Shown piece after piece: positions 55,113 through 64,000 of a stretch of DNA of 64,000 nucleotides. The notes under the pieces were generated by a model that worked only from the letters and a program-made list of their open reading frames with translations, did not search any database and was not told where the DNA came from. The stretch comes from Acidobacteriota bacterium (GTDB taxonomy: Bacteria; Acidobacteriota; Terriglobia; Bryobacterales; Bryobacteraceae), in contig VFZU01000009.1 of NCBI GenBank assembly GCA_016870995.1, forward strand, positions 1 to 64,000, written 5' to 3'. How positions within the stretch are numbered: position 1 is the stretch's first letter; each line of letters opens with the position of its first letter. A program made the translations under genes and the position numbers.

Positions 55113-58100
55113 ATGCATCGTTCGCTTTCGAACCTCTTCCTCGTCAGCATTCTCTCCAGCCTGCTGCATCCGCCAGTCGCCACAGCTCAGGCCCCCACCG
55201 GCGAAATCGCCGGCACGATTGCGGACTCATCCGGTGCCGTCATTGTGGGCGTGGAGCTCAAAGTGGTGAACCGCAGCACAGGCGTCAGCCGGGCAGCCCG
55301 CACGAACGAAGCAGGATTTTACAGTTTCCCCGCGCTCCCGGCGGGTACTTACGAAGTGACTGCCCAGCAGTCCGGATTTCGCCGGGCGAGCTTCAGCAAC
55401 GTCACGGTGACTGCGCTTTCGGCCATCAAGCTCGACTTCGCCCTGCAGCTCGGCGAAGTGACAGACGCAATCACAGTTTCGAGCGATGTTCCGCTGGTGG
55501 AGACGCGCAGTTCCGTGCAGGGCATTTTGGTAGATGACCGCAGGATCCGCGACCTTCCCCTCAACGGCCGCAATGCCGTCGACCTGGTGCTTCTTGCGCC
55601 CGGCATCAACAGCGCGAACACTACAATCGAGTCGAGCTTCTCGCAGCAGCGGCTTGCGATTAACGGCGGCCGTCAGACCGGCGTAAATTTCCTGCTGGAC
55701 GGCGGGCAGCAGAACTTCTTCCATCGCGGATCCGGCTTGCTGCTGCCGCCGCCGGATGCTCTGCAGGAATTCAAGCTGGCCACAGTCGGCACGCCTGCGG
55801 AATATGGCCGTGGTGCCGCAACTCTGAGTGCCGTCACCCGCTCAGGTGGAAACGAGTTCCACGGCAGCGCCTGGCACTTCCTGCGCAATGATGCGCTCGA
55901 TGCACGCAGTTTCTTTGCCGCCAATGTACCCAAGCTCAGGTTCAACCAGTTTGGCCTGACCCTCGGGGGCCCGATCCTCATCCCAAAGCTATACAACGGC
56001 CGCGGGAAGAACTTCTTCTTCGTGACTTACCAGGGCCTGCGGATTCGGCGAGATCGAGTGAGTTCCGATGCCAATCCGCTGACGGACGCGGAGCGAACCG
56101 GAAATTTCGCAGCGGCGGCGCAAGCGATCGTCGACCCCCTCACGGGACAGCCTTTTCCGGGCCGGCAGATTCCCACGTCGCGGATTGATCCCGTCGCAGC
56201 CCGCGTCGTCCAGAGCTATGTTCCTCTCCCAAACCGCCCAACAGGCCAGTTTGTGAGCCAGTTGAGCGAAGCCAACGATGGGGATCAGTTCCTCGGCCGC
56301 TGGGACTCCGTGCTCAGCAGCAACAACCGGCTGAATGTCAGGTACTTCCGTGACCGTTCCGTCGGGACGGATCCTTTCCCCAACGGCAGCACGCTTCCGG
56401 ATTACAGCCCGGTCGGCAACGGGCAGCAACTCAATACGATCACCGTCGAGGACAACCACGCCTTCACGGCCAACGTCCTGCTGACGACCCGGCTGAACTA
56501 TACTCGCTTCGACTATGACGAAGCAAATACCGTCCGGACCACATTGGATCAGTTGGGCGCCACCAGCTTTGTGCACGCAGGCGGTCCGACTACACTTCCG
56601 CGATTGCAGGTGAGCGGGAGGTTTCTGCTCAGCCCCGGCCGGGACCGTCGCCGACTGTCAGAGAACATGGACTTCTCTCAGAACCTCACCTGGATCAAAG
56701 GATCGCACCAGTTCAAGTTCGGGGCCGATATCCAGCGGAACCGCTTCATGTATCGCGACAACCAAAGCTCGGGCGGACAGTTCACCTTCGATGGCACGGC
56801 CAGTCGCGTGCCGGCGGCCGATTTTCTGCTCGGCAGTGCGGTGCGCCTGCAGCAGGCGTCGCCGCTCGATACCGACCAGCGCTATTTCCCCTGGAGCGTG
56901 TTCGCGCAGGACACTTGGCGCCTAAACCGCCGGCTGACTCTGAACTACGGAATCCGGATGGAAGCCTATCCCGCCTGGGCGGAGCGCTTCGGCCAGGCGA
57001 CGGCATTCGTTCCGGGCGCCCGGTCGAGACGGTTCCCGAATGCTCCGGAAGGTGTCGTGTTCCAGGGTGACAGCGCGTTTCCTCTGGTGGACCGGTTGTG
57101 GAACCCGGCTCCTCGGTTGGGCATTGCCTGGGATGTCTTCGGCAATGGCAAGACCTCTGTGCGCACCAGTTGGGGCATGTTCATCGAGCCGCTCACCGCC
57201 GAAATGACTGGTGGGGTGCAATCGCCGCAGCCCTTCGCGCTCGTGGTGGATACCAACAACCGGCGGCTTTCATCGCCCTACGCCGGACAGCAGATTCCTT
57301 ACCCTTATGCGGTAAATCCCGCGAATGCCACTTTTCAGTCCCCCGTGGTGTTGCCCAAGTCGTTCGCCCAGGGCGTCCGCAATCCCTACACGATGAATTA
57401 CAACTTCGGGATCCAGCAGCAGATCGGTGGAAACTGGGTTCTCGATGTTTCCTACGTGGGCAACGCCGGCCGGCATCTCGCCAACCTGCGCCAGGCGAAT
57501 CCGGCAGTGTTCCGGCCGGGCGCCACGACGGCCAACACGAATGCGAGGCGCATCTATGCGCCAGCCATCGGCAGCATTGGAGAGCTCTCGACCGGCACGA
57601 ACACGCGTTACGATTCCCTGCAGGTTGCGGTACTGCGCCGCTTCGCGCGCGGATTCACCGTGAATGCGAACTACACCTGGTCAAAAGCCATTGACGAAGT
57701 CACCTCGGGAGACTCATTCGCTCAGATTTCTCAGCAGTCTCCGCAGGACCCCTTCAACCGCCGGGCAGACCGGGCGTTGAATGGCAATCACGCGAGCCAT
57801 CGCTGGGCTGGTTCTTATCTCTACCAGCTTCCCATTCGGGTTCCCAACAACCTCCTCCAGTCGATGATTGGGGGCTGGGAGTGGGGAGGGCTGGTTACAG
57901 TACAGACCGGAAACCCCGTCGCCATTCTATCGGGCGCCGACAACTCGCGAACGGGTGTCGGGTTCGACCGGCCGAACGTCGTTGGAAATCCGGTGTTATC
58001 AGCAGATCGCTCGCGTGCCGAACGAATCGCCCGCTTCTTTGATACCACCGCGTTTGTAGCCAACCCCATCGGCACGCTTGGCAACTCCGGACGAAACCCG

Positions 58101-58319
58101 ATTCTCGGAACCGGGTCCTTCGTTTGGAATACGTCGCTTCTGAAAAACATCAAGATTTATGACAAACATCGGTTGCAGTTCCGCTGGGAGATGTTCAACG
58201 CAACCAATACGCCCGTGTTTTCAAACCCGGTGGGTACGCTCAATTCGCCCGCATTTGGAAGAATTCAAGGCGCTGGCTCCGGCCGGATTCAGCAGGCGTC
58301 GCTCAAGTACGAGTTTTAG
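55113..58319 (+). CDS. TonB-dependent-receptor-like outer-membrane protein (receptor of the first sulfatase pair)
   Basis: A 1068-residue protein: signal peptide to about residue 30 (VATAQAPTG), CarboxypepD_reg domain (IAGTIADSSGAVIVGVEL, FYSFPALPAGTYEVTA), plug segment (IRDLPLNGRNAVDLVLLAPG) and barrel (VTRSGGNEFHGSAW; MEAYPAWAERFGQ) ending ASLKYEF. The ATG at 55113 has AGGAGG upstream; the earlier in-frame reading is noncoding. The downstream sulfatase starts 16 bases after its stop, so it is the first gene of a receptor-sulfatase operon. It would import or bind a sulfated ligand, inferred from the neighbour. Confidence 0.93.
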   Translation: MHRSLSNLFLVSILSSLLHPPVATAQAPTGEIAGTIADSSGAVIVGVELKVVNRSTGVSRAARTNEAGFYSFPALPAGTYEVTAQQSGFRRASFSNVTVTALSAIKLDFALQLGEVTDAITVSSDVPLVETRSSVQGILVDDRRIRDLPLNGRNAVDLVLLAPGINSANTTIESSFSQQRLAINGGRQTGVNFLLDGGQQNFFHRGSGLLLPPPDALQEFKLATVGTPAEYGRGAATLSAVTRSGGNEFHGSAWHFLRNDALDARSFFAANVPKLRFNQFGLTLGGPILIPKLYNGRGKNFFFVTYQGLRIRRDRVSSDANPLTDAERTGNFAAAAQAIVDPLTGQPFPGRQIPTSRIDPVAARVVQSYVPLPNRPTGQFVSQLSEANDGDQFLGRWDSVLSSNNRLNVRYFRDRSVGTDPFPNGSTLPDYSPVGNGQQLNTITVEDNHAFTANVLLTTRLNYTRFDYDEANTVRTTLDQLGATSFVHAGGPTTLPRLQVSGRFLLSPGRDRRRLSENMDFSQNLTWIKGSHQFKFGADIQRNRFMYRDNQSSGGQFTFDGTASRVPAADFLLGSAVRLQQASPLDTDQRYFPWSVFAQDTWRLNRRLTLNYGIRMEAYPAWAERFGQATAFVPGARSRRFPNAPEGVVFQGDSAFPLVDRLWNPAPRLGIAWDVFGNGKTSVRTSWGMFIEPLTAEMTGGVQSPQPFALVVDTNNRRLSSPYAGQQIPYPYAVNPANATFQSPVVLPKSFAQGVRNPYTMNYNFGIQQQIGGNWVLDVSYVGNAGRHLANLRQANPAVFRPGATTANTNARRIYAPAIGSIGELSTGTNTRYDSLQVAVLRRFARGFTVNANYTWSKAIDEVTSGDSFAQISQQSPQDPFNRRADRALNGNHASHRWAGSYLYQLPIRVPNNLLQSMIGGWEWGGLVTVQTGNPVAILSGADNSRTGVGFDRPNVVGNPVLSADRSRAERIARFFDTTAFVANPIGTLGNSGRNPILGTGSFVWNTSLLKNIKIYDKHRLQFRWEMFNATNTPVFSNPVGTLNSPAFGRIQGAGSGRIQQASLKYEF

Positions 58320-58335
58320 AGAAGGCCCTTGTCAA

Positions 58336-59808
58336 ATGAAAGCGACGACAACCACGCGCCGCGAGGCGCTCGCAACCATGCTTGGCGCCGGGTTGGCCCC
58401 GGCCATTGCCCGTGGCGGCCAGCGCGCGCCGGGAGACAAACCGAATCTGCTCTTTCTTTGGACCGACCAGCAGCGGGCCGATACGTTTGGAGCCTATGGG
58501 AACCACACCTACCGCACGCCTGTGATGAACCAGTTGGCGGAGTCGTCCATAGTCTTCGACAGAGCCTATGTGGCGCAGCCGGTTTGTACACCCAGCCGCA
58601 GTACGGTCATGACCGGACTGTGGCCGCACACCAGCGGTTGCGTCAACAACAACCGGCCACTGCCGCAAGAGTGCAAGACAGTGCCGGAGTTGCTCGCCGA
58701 CTCTTCTTACCGCACCGGGTATTTCGGCAAGTGGCATCTGGGCGATGAGGTCTTTGCCCAACACGGCTTCGAAGAATGGCAGGCGATCGAGGATAACTAT
58801 CGGCGCTTTTTCTCGAAGGGCAGGAACCCGGAGGCGCGGAGTCAATACCACCAGTTCCTTTCCAGTCTCGGTTACAAGCCGGACGAGGGGAACTACTTTT
58901 CGAGGGAGATGGCATCGAGTATGCCCGCCAGGCACTCGAAGCCAGCGTTCCTGGCCGAAAAGTCGTCAGACTTCATCATGGCCAACCGGAATCAGCCTTG
59001 GATGCTATACGTCAACTTCCTCGAACCGCACACGCCGTTCGCCAGCGCCTATAACGACTTGCACTCCGAACAGGAGGCCCCGATTCCGGCCAACTGGCCG
59101 GGAATTGATGCCGAGCGTGATCCTGACTGGGCCGCCAAGCGCCGCGCCAAGCAGCTCAAGGGTGGTGAGTTTGGCCACTTCGATGTGCGCGACAGAGCCA
59201 AGGTGCAGCGGGCGAATCGAAACTATGCGGGGTTGTGCTCCTTGGTGGACCAGGCTCTGGGCCGCATCCTGTGGTCCCTCGAAGCGTCAGGACAAGCCGA
59301 CAACACGATCGTGGTTTTCACAAGCGACCACGGTGAGATGCTGGGGGCGCATTCGCTCTATGGCAAGCAGGTGATGTACGAAGAGAGCGTGCGGGTTCCT
59401 TTGTTGTTGCGCGTTCCTTTCCGCAGGCAGCGCCCGATGCGCGTAGCGCAGCCGGTCAGTCACATCGACCTGGCTCCAACGATGCTTCATCTGCTGGGTC
59501 ACAAAGACTGGGGGGATCTGCCAGGGTTCAGCCACGCCGCAAGACTTGAGGGCAAGAAGTCAGGCGACGGGCATGTCTGCATCGAGTGGACAGCCGATGG
59601 CCAGGGTGTACCGGATGCCCGAGCCGTGATCAGTCCCGATGGCTGGAAGTACGTATTGCACCAGAACGACAAGCCAATGCTCTTCCACCGGCATACAGAT
59701 CCGCTCGAAATGGACAACCGTCAGGCCACAGACCAGCGCAAGCGGACAGACCTCCATCAACGGCTGGACCAATGGAGCAAGCAGGTTGGGGACAAGCGGA
59801 GCTTTTAG
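58336..59808 (+). CDS. Tat-exported sulfatase
   Basis: A 490-residue type I sulfatase. A twin-arginine leader (TTTRREALATMLGAGLAPA) precedes the core. The formylglycine-generating motif is Cys84-Thr-Pro-Ser-Arg (VCTPSRSTVMTG), so a formylglycine-generating enzyme is needed. Metal-binding Asp residues occur in LWTDQQRAD (Asp44) and FTSDHGEM, with a His in the same loop. The C-terminal subdomain includes WTADGQGVPDARAV. It sits immediately downstream of the receptor and ends 14 bases before an IS6 element. It would remove sulfate esters from polysaccharides or other organics. Specificity cannot be told. Confidence 0.94.
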   Translation: MKATTTTRREALATMLGAGLAPAIARGGQRAPGDKPNLLFLWTDQQRADTFGAYGNHTYRTPVMNQLAESSIVFDRAYVAQPVCTPSRSTVMTGLWPHTSGCVNNNRPLPQECKTVPELLADSSYRTGYFGKWHLGDEVFAQHGFEEWQAIEDNYRRFFSKGRNPEARSQYHQFLSSLGYKPDEGNYFSREMASSMPARHSKPAFLAEKSSDFIMANRNQPWMLYVNFLEPHTPFASAYNDLHSEQEAPIPANWPGIDAERDPDWAAKRRAKQLKGGEFGHFDVRDRAKVQRANRNYAGLCSLVDQALGRILWSLEASGQADNTIVVFTSDHGEMLGAHSLYGKQVMYEESVRVPLLLRVPFRRQRPMRVAQPVSHIDLAPTMLHLLGHKDWGDLPGFSHAARLEGKKSGDGHVCIEWTADGQGVPDARAVISPDGWKYVLHQNDKPMLFHRHTDPLEMDNRQATDQRKRTDLHQRLDQWSKQVGDKRSF

Positions 59809-59821
59809 CGATGAGAATTTC

Positions 59822-60646
59822 GTTTGTGTTGCAAAGATCCGCCACACACACGGGGAGCACCGTATTCCGACGGTTCGTGGAGAGTCAGGCGGCTAGGCCG
59901 AACAGGGTGTGCATCAACAGGAGTTGGCGGTGGACATCGTCTCCAGCGACCCACCGCACCTGCCCCTTCCTCAACATGTGCACCGCCTCGTAGCCTTCGA
60001 TCGTGCGCCACGCGGCGCCAAACGCGCGAAAGCTCTGTTTGGCATTCACCCGCTTCTTGATCGCCCGGTGGTCCTGTTCCATGATGTTGTTCCAGTACTG
60101 CACCGGTCGGTGTCGGCAGCGCCGACCGATCATGCCGGTCCGCTGCAACTCGGGGATCGCCGACATATAGGTGGGCGCCAAGTCCGTGTTGATCACACGT
60201 GGCTGAGGATGAGCGCCATGGCGCAGCGCGCGGCGAAACAGGCGCTTGGTGGCCTCCAGATCGCGAGACTCCGACAGGTAGAACTCAATCGTGGCACCCT
60301 GCGAATCGATGGCCCGATACAGATAGCACCAGCGGCCTTTGACCCGGACGTACGTTTCATCCCCGCGCCAGGACCGGTTGGTAGGCTTCAAATGAGGGCG
60401 CAGCCGGAACAGCAGTTCCGGGGCGAAGCGCTCGACCCAACGCCAGATGGTGGAGTGATCGACACTCACGCCGCGTTCAGCCAGCAACTCCTGCACATCG
60501 CGATAAGACAGGCTAAAACGCAGGTACCACCGAACCGCGCAGAGAATGATCTGCGGCTCGAACTGTCGCCACTTGAAGATCACGGGGCGTCGCTTCATAG
60601 GCTCCTCCAGGCTACCCGTAGGTCGCCGAGTCTTTGCAACACAACC
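59822..60646. mobile_element. IS6-family insertion sequence (about 825 bp)
   Basis: The ends are inverted repeats. The left end reads GTTTGTGTTGCAAAGATCC from 59,822, and the complement of the right end reads GGTTGTGTTGCAAAGACTC ending at 60,646. The shared TTGTGTTGCAAAGA core is typical of IS6 ends, and the single DDE transposase fills most of the element. No matching 8-base target duplication was found (AGAATTTC on the left, AGTCAACT on the right), which may mean a co-integrate or a deletion event. It separates two receptor-sulfatase pairs. Confidence 0.85.
59885..60598 (-). CDS. IS6-family DDE transposase
   Basis: A 237-residue transposase with the N-terminal helix-turn-helix (SYRDVQELLAERGVSVDHST, IWRWVERFAP) and the catalytic triad Asp80 (WRGDETYVRVKG), Asp139 (VINTDLAPTY) and Glu174 (NNIMEQDHR). 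The start at 60598 is preferred because MKRRPVIFKWRQFEPQIILC aligns with IS6 proteins; the longer in-frame reading extends outside the element. It appears intact, so the element may be active. It reads towards the end of the first sulfatase gene. Confidence 0.94.
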   Translation of the reverse strand: MKRRPVIFKWRQFEPQIILCAVRWYLRFSLSYRDVQELLAERGVSVDHSTIWRWVERFAPELLFRLRPHLKPTNRSWRGDETYVRVKGRWCYLYRAIDSQGATIEFYLSESRDLEATKRLFRRALRHGAHPQPRVINTDLAPTYMSAIPELQRTGMIGRRCRHRPVQYWNNIMEQDHRAIKKRVNAKQSFRAFGAAWRTIEGYEAVHMLRKGQVRWVAGDDVHRQLLLMHTLFGLAA

Positions 60647-60771
60647 AGTCAACTTAAGGACACCGGCCAAGCGGTTGATCACCAAAGAAGGTCCGATGCG
60701 TTTCCCAAAGAGCGCTCTGCAAGTGCCTTGAGGTGCTTGTGGTCTCGGTTGATCTGCGCAACAATTCTGGA

Positions 60772-63700
60772 ATGAAGGTTCAACTGTTCTCACTTCTATT
60801 GGTTTTGTGCTATGCGATGCGGGCGCAAACAACAGGAGCCAGCCTTCAGGGATCCGTCCTCGATCCCGGAGGAGCCGCAATTGCCAACGCATCCGTCGAA
60901 ATCCGCAACACCGAAACCAATGTCTCGCGGACCCTCACCACCGACACGGAAGGACGCTATCGCGAACCGCAACTGTTGCCGGGCAGCTACGAGATCCGCG
61001 CCTCGGCGCAGGGCTTCCAAACCACCATTCGCAAGGGCGTCACTCTCGCCGTCGGCCAGGACGGACTCATCGATTTCCGCCTGGAAATCGGACGCACCGA
61101 CAGCTCCATCACCGTCACCGAAGACGTCAGCCCGATCAACCTCGTCAGCGGATCCCTCACCGGACTCGTCAACCAAAGCCAGATGCGCGACCTGCCTCTC
61201 AACGGACGTTCGTTTCAACAACTCGCGGTGCTGCAGCCCGGCGTCATCGGACTCACCTCCGCCGGCAACGACGTCGTGGGTGGACGCACTCCGAAAATCT
61301 CGATCAATGGCGCCCGCCCCGAAGGATCCAGCTTCCTGCTCGATGGCACGGACATCAACAATGTCTATAACAAGACTCCGGGATCGGTGGCGGGCGTGCT
61401 GCTGGGTGTCGAAGCCGTGCGCGAATTCGTGGTGATGACCAATGCTTATTCGGCGGAATTCGGACGGTCTTCCGGTGGTGTTCTCAATGCCGTGACACGA
61501 TCCGGAACCAACGAATTCAATGGATCGCTGTTCCACTTTCACCGGAATTCCGCGATGGATGCCAAGAATTTCTTCGACCCCGCCGCGAGAAAGATTCCGG
61601 CGTTCAAGCGCAACCAGTTCGGAGGCGTGCTTGGGGGACCCATCCGGCGCGAGAAGACCTTCTTTTTCGGGGCTTTTGAGTCGCTGATCGAGCGCCTGGG
61701 CGTCGCCGGGCTCACCAACGTTCCCGATGCCGACGCGCGCCGCGGCATCCTTCCGGGACGTCCGCAGTTCCAGATCCATCCGCTGATGCCGCAGTATCTG
61801 TCCACCTTTTTCCCCATGCCCAATGGACGCAACCTCGGCGGCGGACTCGCGGAATACCAATTCAACAACTCGCAACCCACCAATGAATACTTCGCGCAGG
61901 GTCGCGTCGATCACCGAATTTCCGACAAGGATTCGTTGTTTGGACGCTTCACCTTTTCGAACGGCAACGTCATCCGCCAGGTGACCGCGAAGCCTCCGGT
62001 CAACACAACCCAAGAGCGCTCGCGCAATCAGTATCTGACGCTTGAGGAACAGCACATCTTCACTCCGACGCTGGTCAATACGCTGCGCCTGAGCTACGCG
62101 CGTTCGGTGTCGGAGGCCAACAATGTCCGCACGGTCCAAATTCCCCGGGAACTCAACTGGCTCCCGCAGGAGCCCTTCGGCTACTTCACCATCACCGGTG
62201 TCGTGACCGAGGCCGCGGGCGATTTCCGGCTGCCTCGCAATGATTATCTGAACAATTATCAGTGGCACAATACGATGTTCTGGACGAAGGGCGCGCACGG
62301 CATCCGCTTTGGCGGTGAAGGCCAGCGGATGCAGTTCAACCAGAACACAACCTCGCAGCAAGGCGGCATTGTCACCTTCAATGGCCTCGAGAACTTCTTG
62401 CGTGGCGTGCCCCTCAGTGCCGATTTCGCTGTTCCCGGCAAGATCGATCCGGTGCGCGGGTATCGGCAGAGCCTCTTCGGGTTCTTCCTCCAAGACGACT
62501 ATCGCGCGAAGCCGAACCTCACGATCAATCTCGGCGTTCGCTACGAATTCATCACCGTTCCTACCGAAGTCAACGGCAAGATTTCGAACCTGCGGCGGGT
62601 GACCGATAGTGCGCTCACGATCGGATCGCCGTGGCACAGCAACCCGTCGCTCAGGAATTTCAGTCCACGCGTCGGCATGGCGTGGGACCCGTTCAAGAGC
62701 GGCAAGACCTCGGTTCGCGCGGGATTCGGCATCTTCTACGATCAGATTCTGCCGCGTTACTACTTTTTTTTCCGGCAGCTTGAATCCGCCGTTCACCACG
62801 CGCACAACCCTCCCGAACCCGCCTTTCCCAAACATTATTCAGAATTTCGACATCAACGCGCCCATCCGCGCGCAGTTGCAGACCGTCAACTTCGACCTGC
62901 AGCCCGGCTACGCGCTGCAGTTCAACGCCTCGATCCAGCGATCCATCACCAAGGATCTGGACATCACGATCGGCTATGCCGGATCGCGCGGGGTCCATCT
63001 GTTCCGCATCGCGGACGCGAACCTTGCGCCCGAGACCATTGTCGGCGGCATCAAGACCTACCAGCCGACGCTCGGTCGCCGGAACCCCAACTTCACCACC
63101 ATCACCCAGCGGATTTCGGATGCGCAATCCTTCTACAACTCACTGCAGGTTACGGCGGCGAAGCGCATGTCCGGCGGACTGCGGGCGCAGGTTTCGTATA
63201 CGTTTTCGCGCGCGGTCGACGATTCGAGCGGCATCAATTCCCAGGATTTCGATTCCAGTGCGACCTATTCGATAGATTTCTACGACCGCAAGGCGGATCG
63301 GGGACTTTCCAGTTTCTGGGCGAAGCACGTGATGGTGGCGAACTGGTCCTACGAATTGCCGTTTTTCCGGAACGGCAATGGACTCAAAAAGGCACTGCTT
63401 GGCGGCTGGCAGTTGAACAGCATCACGACGGCGCAGACAGGGCACCCGTTCGAGATCCGTCTCGGATTCAATCGTTCCGGCAATCTGAACACGACGGCGT
63501 TTTCGTTCCGCGAGCGCCCGGATGCGGTGGCTGGCTGCGATCAGGTGAACGGCGGCCCGGATCGTTACTGGAACATCAATTGTTTCACCTTGCCGGCGGT
63601 CAACACGCGCGGGAATCTCGGACGCAATACGCTCATCGGGCCGAGTCTCGTCATGATGGATGCATCCCTGTTCAAGGAATTCAAGTTTGACGGATCGCGG

Positions 63701-63907
63701 AATCTGCAGTTCCGCGCGGAGATTTTCAATCTGCCGAACCGTCCGAATTTTCAAATTCCGCCCTCGGCGAACCGCACTGCGTTCACGGCAGTCACGCGGG
63801 ATGCGCAAGGCCGTGAAGTGCCCACGATTCCGGGATCCTGGGGCAGGATCACTTCAACCGTGACCACCTCGAGACAGATCCAACTGGGAATGAAGTTCAC
63901 GTTCTAG
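60772..63907 (+). pseudogene. TonB-dependent-receptor-like protein gene interrupted by a one-base shift at a T8 tract
   Basis: The first 664 or so codons give a signal peptide (LLVLCYAMRAQ), CarboxypepD_reg domain (LQGSVLDPGGAAIANASVE), plug (MRDLPLNGRSFQQLAVLQPG) and part of the barrel in one frame. At 62,764-62,771 a run of eight T follows TACTAC, after which homology continues one frame over (SGSLNPPFTTRTTLPNP to the normal end QIQLGMKFTF at 63,907). With seven T the two halves join as YYFFSGSLNPP. The tract could be a sequencing or assembly error, a true mutation, or a slippage-prone phase-variable switch. The start at 60772 lies about 125 bases after the IS6 end. Confidence 0.85.
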
Positions 63908-64000
63908 TGCCGGTTTCCAGGCGTCAATTCGCCGCTTCGGCTCTTCCGTCATTGAGCCTCGCGCAGGCACGCCGGAAGCAGCCGGACATCGTCTTCATCC
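63907..64000 (+). CDS. Tat-exported sulfatase, N-terminal part (truncated by window edge)
   Basis: A GTG at 63907 overlaps the receptor stop TAG by one base and opens a frame reading VSRRQFAASALPSLSLAQA, a twin-arginine leader, followed by RRKQPDIVFI, which matches the first strand of sulfatases (cf. KPNLLFLWTD in the gene at 58336). Only 31 codons are visible, so the active site is not seen. If confirmed it makes a second receptor-sulfatase pair. Confidence 0.7.
   Translation, partial: MPVSRRQFAASALPSLSLAQARRKQPDIVFI

Noticed and set aside
59814-60654. Target-site duplication flanking the IS6 element
   Set aside because: The 8 bases on each side (AGAATTTC and AGTCAACT) do not match.
60796-62835. 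679-codon open frame on the minus strand opposite the second receptor gene
   Set aside because: It is antisense to a well-supported receptor with signal peptide, regulatory domain and barrel. Its protein is rich in Arg/His/Glu with no domain, typical of a shadow in GC-rich DNA.

Overview
The window looks like a chromosomal segment from an acidobacterium of the Bryobacterales/Solibacteres type. This is inferred from gene content, not from a marker search. Pointers are four large outer-membrane receptors with an N-terminal carboxypeptidase-regulatory (CarboxypepD_reg) domain (28.9-32.2, 38.7-42.2, 55.1-58.3 and 60.8-63.9 kb), a PadR regulator next to a MacB/FtsX-type orphan permease, a CRTAC1/UnbV-type propeller protein beside a TPR lipoprotein, twin-arginine sulfatases, a multihaem cytochrome, and lpxC, which indicates a Gram-negative envelope with lipid A.

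Layout. 1-12.3 kb: a pair of M16 proteases, a small kinase/aminotransferase cluster, a GDSL lipoprotein esterase divergent from an ABC ATPase/permease pair (the tesA-ybbA-ybbP arrangement), a secreted M28 peptidase, and an operon of ferrochelatase plus two phytanoyl-CoA-dioxygenase-fold proteins. 12.3-16.2 kb: PadR followed by two decayed genes, an orphan permease and a voltage-gated K+ channel. 16.2-23.8 kb: housekeeping genes pgsA, lpxC, polA, larE and rsgA, interrupted by two tandem Flp pilin genes, one or both with its own hairpin terminator and with related upstream DNA. 23.8-33 kb: insertion-sequence remnants (two halves of an IS1380-type transposase and a broken Rpn-like nuclease) flanking nitrilase, CRTAC1, TPR and receptor genes. 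33-50.9 kb: gyrA, a TPR/multihaem cytochrome pair, a receptor, an SMP-30 lactonase, a dihydropteroate-synthase-like gene, tyrS, an enolase-superfamily enzyme, and an Rrf2-cysK-phosphatase-U32 operon. 50.6-55.1 kb: a low-coding mosaic of duplicated fragments with a few intact small genes. 55.1-64 kb: two receptor-sulfatase pairs separated by an IS6-family element.

How the genes work together. The 55-64 kb block looks like a scavenging module for sulfated organic matter: a receptor imports ligand and an exported sulfatase removes sulfate. The other receptors and secreted hydrolases (M28, nitrilase, SMP-30, GDSL) fit an oligotroph that processes complex substrates at the cell surface. Rrf2 beside cysK suggests local control of cysteine synthesis.

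Most notable observations: a PhyH-fold protein whose iron-binding HxD motif reads HQA, as in non-haem iron halogenases; a receptor gene split at a T8 tract; a cytochrome gene with no conventional start close to its signal sequence; and the fossil-duplication zone at 50.6-55.1 kb. No CRISPR array, tRNA or rRNA gene was recognised by eye.
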